The notes below the pieces were generated by a model. It was not told where the DNA came from, searched no databases, and saw nothing but the letters and a program-made list of their open reading frames with translations. Shown one piece after another: positions 28,462-36,602 of a stretch of 64,000 nt of DNA. Both the position numbers and the translations under genes were made by a program. Source of the stretch: Halothiobacillus sp. (GTDB lineage: Bacteria; Pseudomonadota; Gammaproteobacteria; Halothiobacillales; Halothiobacillaceae); NCBI RefSeq assembly GCF_028710545.1, contig NZ_JAQTTX010000003.1, positions 1 through 64,000 of the forward strand, read 5' to 3'. The number at the start of each line of letters is the position of its first letter. The stretch's first letter is position 1.

Positions 28462-29724
28462 TCATTTGCCGGTCGGGTGAGCATTTTCATCCAGATCATC
28501 CAAATAAATCATCTCACCAACCTGCCGAATAGCCACAGGGGTCAGATGCGTACCGGGGCAGGGGCCGCCCGTACACGCCCCTGTCAGCGGTTCGAAATAC
28601 GCATTATGGAGTGTACAACGCAAGGACATACCATCCGATGGCCCAGTTGACTTGTCGGCCAGAAACCCGCGAACGCCCTTGGACAAAGCGGAGCCATTGT
28701 GCGGGCACAGATTGCGGTACGCGCGGATCGCGCGATGGTCTCGAACCACGATGACGGTGGGCACACCATTGACCGGTTGCACGCCCATGGCGTCTTCCGG
28801 GCCTAAGTCATCCAGATGGCAGAGCGGTTGGTTCTTTGCATTTGGATCTACGGCCAAACCATCAAAGCCGAGTTGCTGGATTTTCCGCTCCACCAACCGC
28901 ACACCAAATGTGACGGCTGCATGCCAATCGGCGCTCGCCTGACTCGCTCGGGCATGAATGACACCGGCAATCAACGTATCGCCAGCGCCGATGCTGTCGA
29001 CCACGCTCGGCACAGGCTGTGCGGGCACCAGCTGAACGGAATCGTTATGGCGTTCCTTCAGATAGGCGCCGGTCGCCCCCCAACCCAACACCAGCACCGC
29101 CTGTGGCGCCCATTGATGCGCCGCATTCAAGAAGGTTTCCGGGTCAGCAAATCCCCGTTGCTCCGCAAAGGCGCGCGAAAAGAAGACCACATCGGGAAAA
29201 GGAAACAGCTGATCGAGGTAGGGACGCTCTTTTTCCACCTCAAGGGAAAGTATCTTCGTGCCCGCCGCTCTGCGCGCCATCGCCAGCATGGCGGCCGTAT
29301 CCATACAATGACGACCTTCGAAATGCAGCCAGTCGAACGGCGCAAGGTCGATCTTGAGGAAGGCGTTGAGATCGAATTCGGGCAAATCGCGATAATGGAT
29401 GATGGTGCGGCTGCCATTCTGGCGATTCAGAGTGATGTACGAGGTGGGCGCATGCCCGAACCCCAGGATTTGAGCGTAACTCAGGTCGATGCCCCGTTGC
29501 GCCAGTTTTTCCTGAATCTGACGACCATCGGCATCCGGGGTCAGTACGGCGGCCAGCGCGCAGTCATGGTCGAACTGCCGCAGTACCGTCAATGTGTTGG
29601 TGACATTTCCGCCGGTGCGCTGCCGTTGCGCCAGAGCGCGTTGCTCGCTGTCCTCAACAGGATAACCAGCGACCTCGTTGATGATATCCAGGGTCGCAAT
29701 GCCAATACCCAGAATCTTCGCCAT
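28462..29724 (-). CDS. PfkB-family sugar kinase (ketohexokinase-like) fused to a Rieske [2Fe-2S] domain
   Basis: The protein has 420 residues. Residues 1-290 form a ribokinase-fold kinase: TGGNVTNTL near 37, FEGRH and LSLEVEKERPYLDQLF as in ketohexokinase, and the catalytic GAGD at 246-249. Residues 305-415 form a Rieske ferredoxin-like domain with CPH at 340-342 and CTLH at 370-373, plus conserved GxPxxV and PLTG patterns. The reading frame is continuous with no sign of frameshift. The ATG at 29724 follows GAGGAG; a GTG at 29736 lacks spacing for a ribosome site. A kinase joined to an electron-transfer domain is unusual and its function is unknown. Confidence 0.85.
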   Translation of the reverse strand: MAKILGIGIATLDIINEVAGYPVEDSEQRALAQRQRTGGNVTNTLTVLRQFDHDCALAAVLTPDADGRQIQEKLAQRGIDLSYAQILGFGHAPTSYITLNRQNGSRTIIHYRDLPEFDLNAFLKIDLAPFDWLHFEGRHCMDTAAMLAMARRAAGTKILSLEVEKERPYLDQLFPFPDVVFFSRAFAEQRGFADPETFLNAAHQWAPQAVLVLGWGATGAYLKERHNDSVQLVPAQPVPSVVDSIGAGDTLIAGVIHARASQASADWHAAVTFGVRLVERKIQQLGFDGLAVDPNAKNQPLCHLDDLGPEDAMGVQPVNGVPTVIVVRDHRAIRAYRNLCPHNGSALSKGVRGFLADKSTGPSDGMSLRCTLHNAYFEPLTGACTGGPCPGTHLTPVAIRQVGEMIYLDDLDENAHPTGK

Positions 29725-29795
29725 TTCGTTGATCACTCCTCAAGCGGCGCGATCATGACGAGGCTGACGCCGCAGTGTGGTTCAGGGGTTGGAGA

Positions 29796-30344
29796 TTATG
29801 CCGAACCGGCGCGCAGATTGGGCAGTGTTTTTTCTTCGACCCACCAGCGCTCAGCCGTGGCATGCAGCAGCAGACAACCGGAGCCACCATAGGCGCGTAC
29901 CTTGCCGGCCGCGCCCGGGTTGAGCACCCAGATCGGCTCGCTGGTATCGATGATGCGATGATGCGTATGACCGTAGATCACGGCCCGGGCCTCGGGATGG
30001 CGCACTCGCAGCTTATGATGCCGTTGATGGGCCGGATTGACCCGATGGCCATGCTCGACGGCCAGCACGCCTCCGGGCAATCGCAGGGTGGCTACTTCCG
30101 GCAGGGATTCGAGCAGATCGGCCGTGCCGATCGGCCATTGTTCGACCGTATCGTTGTTGCCGCGAACGGCAATCACATGGCCTGTTTTCGGCGTCACACG
30201 GCGCAAAATATCGGGATTCAAGATATCCCCGGCATGCACGATGACATCGCACTGCTGCATGAGTGCGAGGATCGAATTTTCGATGGCACCATGCGTATCG
30301 GAAATAATTCCGACACAAACCGATGCATGTGATTCAAGGTCCAC
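29796..30344 (-). CDS. YfcE-type metallophosphodiesterase
   Basis: This 182-residue calcineurin-like phosphoesterase of the YfcE/MJ0936 group has metal motifs GIISDTHG, VHAGDI, VRGNND, VEHGHRVNP and YGHTHH. Such enzymes cleave artificial phosphodiesters and possibly cyclic nucleotides. The frame is open to 30434, but GTG at 30344 with AGGGAG five bases before it gives a normal N-terminus, so I start there. It is 71 bases upstream of the kinase-Rieske gene on the same strand. Confidence 0.88.
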   Translation of the reverse strand: MDLESHASVCVGIISDTHGAIENSILALMQQCDVIVHAGDILNPDILRRVTPKTGHVIAVRGNNDTVEQWPIGTADLLESLPEVATLRLPGGVLAVEHGHRVNPAHQRHHKLRVRHPEARAVIYGHTHHRIIDTSEPIWVLNPGAAGKVRAYGGSGCLLLHATAERWWVEEKTLPNLRAGSA

Positions 30345-30568
30345 AAAGACTCCCTGGTGTTGATTTGCTTTGCCCGAGCGGATTTTATGACCCTGCACGG
30401 CAGCGCGCGTTCCATCAAGTGCTCCGGCAAGCATGTCACTTCATCCCGGGTGACAGACATCCAGTGACATCCAGAGCGTTTTACTCAGGATCACACACAG
30501 TATGGTGTGATCGGGTAAATCTGTCATCTATCTTGCCCCTTTTATCGACTCCTTAAATCCCCCTCATT

Positions 30569-30690
30569 CCCCCTTTTACAAAGGGGGAGACGCATTGATT
30601 CAACCAAAAGACTGATTCACCCCCTTTTTTCAAAGAGGGATGCGCACTTGTTCAAAAAAGTGCTGCCCCCCTTTTTTCAAAAAAATGGAA
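30569..30690. repeat. C-run/T-run hairpin repeats in an intergenic stretch
   Basis: The 30345-30773 gap has no gene. It contains CCCCCTTT 30569-30576 with AAAGGGGG 30580-30587, a weaker CCCCTTTTTTCAAAGAGGG at about 30621-30639, and CCCCCCTTTTTTCAAAAAAA at about 30665-30685. These are three related, progressively imperfect copies of one motif. They differ from the CCTCTG-type palindromes elsewhere in the window. They precede rlmJ. Confidence 0.6.
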
Positions 30691-30773
30691 CAAAATGGCG
30701 CCACATCGTGAAATCACGCACAACACGTATGATGCGTATCGTTGAACATTTGAACCCCTGCCCGGTAGAGACC

Positions 30774-31655
30774 ATGAATTACCAACATCACTTCCACGCC
30801 GGTAATCATGCCGATGTCCTAAAGCACCTCGTACTTTTACAGCTCATCGAGCTGATGCAGCAAAAGCCGACCGGTTTCCTCTTGCTCGAAACCCATGCCG
30901 GTGCGGGTCTGTACGACCTGCAAGCGTCCGAAGCCCGTCGCAGTGATGAAGCAACAGGCGGTATCGGGCGACTCGTGCAGGCAACGCAAGCCGCCAACAC
31001 GGTGCCGGATCTGATTCGGTTTTATCTCGAACAGATCGAACGGTTCGGGTCCATCCTTCATTTGAGCCACTACCCCGGTTCCCCACTGCTTGCTGTCTGT
31101 GTTCTGCGCCCGCAGGATCGTTATATTGGCGTTGAGCTGGTGCCCAAGGTCGCCCGGGAATTGAGTCGCAATCTCGCTCAGCGCCCCATGCAAGAGCCTT
31201 GCATTCCCGACCGCAGGGTCATCGCACGGGATGGCGAGGGGCTGGCTGCGCTTAAAGCCGATTTGCCGCCACTGGAGCGGCGCGGTCTGATTCTGATCGA
31301 CCCGCCCTATGAACAGCCCCAGGAGCGCGACGATATTGCCGCCGCCTTGCAGGCCGGATTGCAACGGTTTGAAACCGGCGTCTATGCCCTGTGGTACCCG
31401 ATCAAGCAACGCCCCTATCTCGATCGATGGCTCAACCGGATTGCCAAGAGCACGCCGCGTCCGGTACTGACCATCGAAAACAGTGTTTTCCCCGATGAAC
31501 CGGGCAATCGACTCACCGGCTCCGGCCTGCTGATCATCAACCCGCCGTGGCAGTTCGATACGCTGATGCAGCCCGTGCTCGAGTTCATCAACGACGCGCT
31601 CAAGCAGGATACGGCCGCGCCCTGTGCGATTCGCTGGCTCAATCCCCCCAAGTAA
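30774..31655 (+). CDS. rlmJ: 23S rRNA (adenine2030-N6)-methyltransferase RlmJ
   Basis: This 293-residue SAM-dependent enzyme methylates A2030 of 23S rRNA. It begins MNYQHHFHAGNHADVLKHLV, the family's characteristic start, which fixes the ATG at 30774 against a longer open frame. It has an ETHAGAG SAM motif and the LIDPPYEQP catalytic motif of N6-adenine methyltransferases. It is slightly longer than the E. coli protein at its C-terminus. A GNAT gene follows 54 bases downstream. Confidence 0.95.
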   Translation: MNYQHHFHAGNHADVLKHLVLLQLIELMQQKPTGFLLLETHAGAGLYDLQASEARRSDEATGGIGRLVQATQAANTVPDLIRFYLEQIERFGSILHLSHYPGSPLLAVCVLRPQDRYIGVELVPKVARELSRNLAQRPMQEPCIPDRRVIARDGEGLAALKADLPPLERRGLILIDPPYEQPQERDDIAAALQAGLQRFETGVYALWYPIKQRPYLDRWLNRIAKSTPRPVLTIENSVFPDEPGNRLTGSGLLIINPPWQFDTLMQPVLEFINDALKQDTAAPCAIRWLNPPK

Positions 31656-31709
31656 CCCGAACCGATGAATAATTTCTGTCGCAACCAACCGACCTGCCCG
31701 TAAAACCCC

Positions 31710-32189
31710 ATGGAACACATCTTCACTGCCGATTTATCCCTTCAAGAACACGCCGACGCCACGGTTTGGCTATTGAACGAATACGCCAAGGACGACATGG
31801 GCGGAGGTAGTGAACTGACTGCATTTGCAAAACATAACTTGATTGCCGAGCTCAAGAAACGCCCGAACATCCACGTCATCCTTGCTTTCGTGGATGGAAA
31901 CCCTGCCGGACTTGCGCTATGCATCGAAGGGTTCTCCAGCTTCGATTGCAAACCGTTATTGAATATCCATGACTTCATGGTCGCCTCGGCGTATCGAGGG
32001 CGGGGGCTTTCTAAGCGGTTGCTGGGAAAAGTCGAAGAAACAGCCATTGAGCTTGGCTGCAGCAAGCTGACACTGGAGGTTCTGGAAGGCAACCATGTAG
32101 CCCAATCCGCTTATCGGGCATTTGGATTCAATCGCTACGAGCTTCGCCCGGAAATGGGCAAAGCCATGTTCTGGCAGAAGAAGATCTGA
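31710..32189 (+). CDS. GNAT family N-acetyltransferase
   Basis: This 159-residue protein has the acetyl-CoA binding pattern DFMVASAYRGRGLSKRLLGKVEE (R/Q-x-x-G-x-G/A type) and the C-terminal NHVAQSAYRAFGF motif. It transfers an acetyl group to an unknown amine. The gene is complete and is the last chromosomal gene before the defence island, whose AT-rich left edge starts just after its stop. Confidence 0.9.
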   Translation: MEHIFTADLSLQEHADATVWLLNEYAKDDMGGGSELTAFAKHNLIAELKKRPNIHVILAFVDGNPAGLALCIEGFSSFDCKPLLNIHDFMVASAYRGRGLSKRLLGKVEETAIELGCSKLTLEVLEGNHVAQSAYRAFGFNRYELRPEMGKAMFWQKKI

Positions 32190-32465
32190 CCATATTAAGC
32201 CGAGGATTGCTTAAGAATTAGGCGCGAACCATTGCAACACTTTTACATCAGGTAAAGGTCAGAACGGTTCCAAACACCTTACACCAAACTCCACATCAAG
32301 ATAAGCATTTGATTTAAATAAACTAAAAATAAAATCAAACACCAATCTGTAAATTAAATCGTAAAATTTAAACCACATCCGGCGCAAATTCTTGCGCTAT
32401 GGGGTCATAAAGGTGTCGGTGACACACTCGGGAAGTGGCGGGTCAAAGCTTATCATAACCTCACT
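32190..32465. other. AT-rich non-coding left edge of the island
   Basis: No gene is visible. The middle (about 32290-32375) is strongly AT-rich, unlike the flanks. Two small hairpins are present, GCGCAA 32382-32387 with 32392-32397 and GTGTC 32413-32417 with 32421-32425. They lie downstream of the island's last gene on the minus strand and may take part in ending that transcript, although no clean T-run follows. Confidence 0.5.
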
Positions 32466-32666
32466 CTATTGGTCTCTAAGCTCAGCTGAAGTCACATCAT
32501 ATCCGCCCAGCAGACTTGCGAAAAACCATCGCACCACGCTCACCGGATAGTTCTCATTTTTGATGCAAGTGCTAATATCAATGGTTAGGCAGATTTCCAC
32601 GCCCTTCTCGGACAGGTATTTCTTCGTAAAGTGATCCGATGGCTGGAGTCGTAGGCTGATGGAGCG
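32466..32666 (-). pseudogene. remnant homologous to the 3' end of the HEPN gene
   Basis: A 66-codon open stretch without a start codon ends in TAG at 32466-32468. Its core KYLSEKGVEICLTID matches NYLSQKDVEICLGFD near the C-terminus of the HEPN protein encoded at 35865-36599. The rest of the tail aligns loosely (Tyr then SL, then Tyr). The match is also visible in DNA: about 26 of 33 bases around the VEICL codons. It begins 11 bases beyond the RT stop codon. It is read as a fossil of a second copy or of a recombination event; it is unlikely to be translated by itself. Confidence 0.6.
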
Positions 32667-32676
32667 TCACTCCGTG

Positions 32677-35600
32677 CTATGAGGGGATGACCATCCGATA
32701 AGCAAGGATCTTAAATCCCTCCGGCACAGGCTTGAACGGATCATCTGGATCAGGCCAGCGCTTAGACCGACTTTGGAATTCCCGAAGTTTTTCGGCATCT
32801 AGTTTGACTACTACAACATGCTCGTTCTCGCCTCCGCGAAGCCGACAGACATCGCGCTTGTGATTGGTTTTTTCGGGGACACGCACACGACTGTCACCAA
32901 AGCGCCTGTTGTTGACCAAGGCCACATACGCGTGAACATCCAAGCTGGATGACTCCACCAGCGCCGAGAATGTCTCAAGGTCTTGGTTCCAGGACAGAAC
33001 CATCATGCAGTCCACCGCCCCTTGGAAATTCAGTCGGTGCTGAACATTCTGAAGCTCTGAGCAGATCAATACGCCAAAGGCAAAACCTTTGTGGAGGTAA
33101 ACGGGCTTTGTGTCACGAGCGGAAAGAAATGTGGTCCAGTGCTTGCCGAAATCCCGCTGTAACAGGAAATCTTCCCTTGGGGCAGGCTGTGTCTTGGGCT
33201 GGTGCAGCCGAACAAATGCGGGGAAGCCTAGACGGTCATCAGCAAGGACGAGAACGGCCTCGCTGTGAATAGTGTCTTTCGCAACGTGATAGTCCAGGCC
33301 GGCAATCAAGCTGATTCCTGAGTCCCGAAGTAGACTACTGACGGTGCCAAGCCAACGTTCGGGTAGTGACAGCTCTGGCAACAGCAAATGCGTGGGTCTC
33401 GGGCTTGCCTGAAGGGTCTGATTCACCACATCCTCAATTCGCTTATACCGTGACCTAGACAAATCGGAACGGCCACTGGCCGCATCCTTCCAGGTCTCAT
33501 CTGAGGTCAACAGGCTGCTGATGCCAAGGAAAACTTGCTTGTGACGTCTGCCATCCAGAATGGCCAGTTTGATGTCATCCGGGTTGGTATCACTTGCCTC
33601 TTCCGCTGTAGGCTCGACAAGAAGCGATTCCCAAACCCACGCACCTCTCAGCGCTCGGACATAGCGCGCCCAATTCCTGGCTGGGGTCTTCTTGTCTCCG
33701 CCCTTACCGACAAAAACACAATCATCCGGCAGAAACAGTGAAACCTCTTCTGTCGTATAGGGACGTGTGGGAAACAGATAAGGTAAGAGGGATGCGGACT
33801 CGACCTCCCCAATCGGTTTAGCTGCTCGGGGGTGCACTCGAAAAGTGCTCAGGTCATTGTTAACTGCTGATTTTCGTAGGAAGTCAGAGAGGTCTTCAAC
33901 GCGCTCATAGCAACTGACCAAAGACGCCTCATCGCTGACGGATGGACGCTGCCGAATAGTATCCCTGCGCAGATGATCCTTATAGGATGTCTTCGCCCAG
34001 TCAGCCTCGCGAATTGCAAGCGAGACAACCTCCAAGTCTTCTTCCGTACCTACCAGGCCAACATCAGCACAAAGCTTCTGCGCAACTTCGGGCAGGGGTT
34101 GCATCCCCCCTTCCGCTTTTCCCCAGCGCAGTGATCTGGAGATAGCGTCCGCAGCAGATCTCCTCACACCGCCCCGGATGGACTCCCATTCGGTCCAGAG
34201 GATTTTGTCCGGGGCTGTGTCATGTCCGTTGACACGGACACATTTCTTTTCCGTTGCCTTCTCAACCTCTGTCAGAGAGGTTATCGCCGCATCGAATAGG
34301 CGCTTTGCGTCCGGCCAGTCCTTCAAAGCCACGGCAATCGATAACAAGCGCGGCAGATAGTCCAAGTGGTCGAAAATCTTGTCTGGCCGGAGGATGTGAC
34401 TCAGGGCAAATTTATAGAACTTGCTGCGTTCGTCCTTCCAGTCATTTCGACGCAAGTCCCGCGACAGGATCTCCACTGCACGCAACAAGACAGACCATCC
34501 CAGCCGCCTGACGGACAATCCGTCAGCCCTGCGCAATGTATCCGCTTCCTCGGATGCCTGCCCGGCGGCAGCCAATACCTTGGCAGCGGCCATGGACTCC
34601 AGCTTGTCAGGGTTTGGCATCAAGCGGCGTTCGCTCGATACGCTCCGAATCTGGGACTCGATGCTGTCCAGCAAATCCACACCGCCTTGTCCCTCAAGGA
34701 AAAAGACCTTCTGCTTCGACTGTTGCAGCAACAGCGAGGTCTTTCCCTGGTACCCCCCCGGCAATTGCAGATAGATTTCTTCCTGACCCTTTTTCGGTCG
34801 TGGGAAGCACGTCGTCCGCTTGGCGATGAACGTCTGCAATTGCGGGAAATTGACCACATCCCCAGGGTCATGCAGAACGATGAAAATGTCGTCCACATAC
34901 CTGCCGTAGTAGACAGGGCTTAGCTGTTGCTCGATTTCACGGTCAAGGCCAATCAGCAGGGCATTCGACACCACGCGGGAAATGGAGAGACCGATAGGCA
35001 GGCCGCCAACGAGCGGCCCTTCGCCTTTCTTGGGCTTGCACCCCAGTTCGTCCAGTATTACTAAAGTCCTGTCGGACCAAATCGCAAGGGCATCTGCAAA
35101 CGCTGTGGTGAACTCCAGCTCCCACGGCTCCAATTCGATGCGCGCATATTTCAGGAAGCGCTCATCCTTCATGAACACCGGATCAATCCGATGGTAGTAA
35201 CTGGTCAAATCCATCGTGATGGCAATGACAGACCGCTCGGCTTCCAGCTCTTCGCGGATTGCCTTGAGTCCCCGTTCCCGCCATTGCCGATAGGGTGCGA
35301 AATACGGTTGGAATGATCCGATGCCCTCGGTGTGATAAGAACCGAGCGTGCCTTCGGGCGAGCCTGGCTCTGGCCGATACCTGCGTAAGCGGGAGCCATA
35401 AGCCGACCTGGTAAGTGCCGCATCGAACTTGTGTCCGACCAGATTTATCCAGAGCGCGGACAGGACATGCATCTCTACCGGGAAATCGCCAACCAAGCGG
35501 AATTCAGGAGTCAGGTCATGCGTGTCGCAGAGGTGTTGGAAAGCGCGATCAGGCTTGGAGAAGAAACCATGCCCATTCGGTATTTTCTTGTCCGCTTTGG

Positions 35601-35853
35601 GTTTAGATGACAGCTTCTTGGCGACTAGGCGCGGCTCGCCCAGGTTTTCCGTGAGCACATCGACAATCTGGCCGGTCTGGAGGCGCTCTAATAAGCTTGC
35701 CAGCCGTGCCGGCAAGGTTGACTCGTAATCAACGAAGTCGCGGGCAACAAAGAGCGAGCGTTCAAAATAGCAGTCTGTCTTGGCCTTCCTGAAGGCATAA
35801 AACAGTTCGGTCAAGGATAAGTCGGACCAGGACTCGATCTTGGGTTGCGCCAT
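32677..35853 (-). CDS. reverse transcriptase-nitrilase fusion (DRT type 1 / UG1-like)
   Basis: The protein has 1058 residues. The RT domain spans about 80-400: motif A ITMDLTSYYHRID (Asp215), motif B GLPIGLSISRVVSN (about 284-297) and motif C YVDD at 319-322, so catalytic Asps are intact. A helical middle follows. The C-terminal third is a C-N hydrolase with the triad apparently Glu827 (LLLPELSLP), Lys887 (HQPKTQPAPRE) and Cys931 (LICSEL). RT plus nitrilase in one chain is the known architecture of defence-associated RT type 1, an anti-phage system. The start ATG has GAGGA at proper distance, overlapping the end of the HEPN gene 11 bases upstream. No separate RNA gene is evident beside it. 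Confidence 0.88.
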   Translation of the reverse strand: MAQPKIESWSDLSLTELFYAFRKAKTDCYFERSLFVARDFVDYESTLPARLASLLERLQTGQIVDVLTENLGEPRLVAKKLSSKPKADKKIPNGHGFFSKPDRAFQHLCDTHDLTPEFRLVGDFPVEMHVLSALWINLVGHKFDAALTRSAYGSRLRRYRPEPGSPEGTLGSYHTEGIGSFQPYFAPYRQWRERGLKAIREELEAERSVIAITMDLTSYYHRIDPVFMKDERFLKYARIELEPWELEFTTAFADALAIWSDRTLVILDELGCKPKKGEGPLVGGLPIGLSISRVVSNALLIGLDREIEQQLSPVYYGRYVDDIFIVLHDPGDVVNFPQLQTFIAKRTTCFPRPKKGQEEIYLQLPGGYQGKTSLLLQQSKQKVFFLEGQGGVDLLDSIESQIRSVSSERRLMPNPDKLESMAAAKVLAAAGQASEEADTLRRADGLSVRRLGWSVLLRAVEILSRDLRRNDWKDERSKFYKFALSHILRPDKIFDHLDYLPRLLSIAVALKDWPDAKRLFDAAITSLTEVEKATEKKCVRVNGHDTAPDKILWTEWESIRGGVRRSAADAISRSLRWGKAEGGMQPLPEVAQKLCADVGLVGTEEDLEVVSLAIREADWAKTSYKDHLRRDTIRQRPSVSDEASLVSCYERVEDLSDFLRKSAVNNDLSTFRVHPRAAKPIGEVESASLLPYLFPTRPYTTEEVSLFLPDDCVFVGKGGDKKTPARNWARYVRALRGAWVWESLLVEPTAEEASDTNPDDIKLAILDGRRHKQVFLGISSLLTSDETWKDAASGRSDLSRSRYKRIEDVVNQTLQASPRPTHLLLPELSLPERWLGTVSSLLRDSGISLIAGLDYHVAKDTIHSEAVLVLADDRLGFPAFVRLHQPKTQPAPREDFLLQRDFGKHWTTFLSARDTKPVYLHKGFAFGVLICSELQNVQHRLNFQGAVDCMMVLSWNQDLETFSALVESSSLDVHAYVALVNNRRFGDSRVRVPEKTNHKRDVCRLRGGENEHVVVVKLDAEKLREFQSRSKRWPDPDDPFKPVPEGFKILAYRMVIPS

Positions 35854-35864
35854 GCCATTTCCTC

Positions 35865-36599
35865 TTATGAGTCCGTCTCGGCTGAGTAGTTCGCCACCAG
35901 GCTGTTATGGAACGCCTTGATTGCAAGATAGCTTGGATGGTCCGCCAGGGTGCCGGTGTCGAAACCAAGGCAAATTTCCACATCCTTCTGTGACAGATAG
36001 TTCGCGTGAATCAGCACCTCGCGGATTTGATCGGCGTCGTCGGCATATTCGCGCTCTTCGGGGTCGTGGTTCTGGAGCAGGAATTCCCGGAAGCTGTCTT
36101 CGATGATGGGTTTCGAGTGAGCCTGGATTTCCGCTACCACGCGCAGCTCTTCAGCGATCTTGGTATCGAGTGCGGCTTGGGTGCTGTAAAGAATCTGGCC
36201 ATTCGGGTGGGCAGTTTCATTGCGGTCATCTACCAACTTGGCATAAGTACCGATCTTGCCGTTGTCGCAAGCAATGAGCTTGAGCAAGCGCAGGATGCTG
36301 CGCTCGTTCACGGTGCTGAACACGAAGGGCGAGGACGCGCCCATCAGAGTTTTTTCAATGTCCTTGCTGAAGCCAATCAGCCCTTTCTCGAAGTCATCCG
36401 GTCGGTTCTGTCTGATCTGCCAGATGTTGAAGTACATGAAGCTCATGGTGAGCATGTGGTAGGCCAGGAAGGCGAACTGGTATTTGCCGTGCTTGTAGTT
36501 CGTCTCAAAGGCGTCCCACAGAAAATCGATGTACTCCTGTTCCTTCGGGGCCTTGAAGTAAAGTGGCAAGTAGTCGGCGAGTTCGGTGGCTTCGTCCAT
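35865..36599 (-). CDS. HEPN-motif protein linked to type I restriction
   Basis: This 244-residue, mostly helical, cytoplasmic protein carries RNETAH at 126-131, an exact match to the R-N-x3-H motif of HEPN ribonucleases. It is preceded by a hydrophobic helix (SILRLLKLIACDNGKIGTYAKLVDD) as in other HEPN folds. The C-terminal part (about 195-244) contains YLSQKDVEICLGFD, repeated in the remnant at 32466-32666. It starts 3 bases after the hsdM-hsdS stop and ends 11 bases before the RT start, so it is within one operon. The HEPN assignment rests on the motif; activity and target are unknown. Confidence 0.6.
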   Translation of the reverse strand: MDEATELADYLPLYFKAPKEQEYIDFLWDAFETNYKHGKYQFAFLAYHMLTMSFMYFNIWQIRQNRPDDFEKGLIGFSKDIEKTLMGASSPFVFSTVNERSILRLLKLIACDNGKIGTYAKLVDDRNETAHPNGQILYSTQAALDTKIAEELRVVAEIQAHSKPIIEDSFREFLLQNHDPEEREYADDADQIREVLIHANYLSQKDVEICLGFDTGTLADHPSYLAIKAFHNSLVANYSAETDS

Positions 36600-36602
36600 G
36601 GC

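Noticed and set aside
30569-30690. Members of the CCTCTG palindrome family
   Set aside because: These C-run/T-run hairpins lack the CCTCTG or GCGGCAC modules and are a different, common type of intergenic repeat.
32190-32676. Retron-type msr/msd RNA beside the reverse transcriptase
   Set aside because: No paired inverted repeats of the msr/msd kind are seen; the RT has the nitrilase architecture of DRT1 and the area is better explained by a HEPN fossil and the AT-rich island edge.
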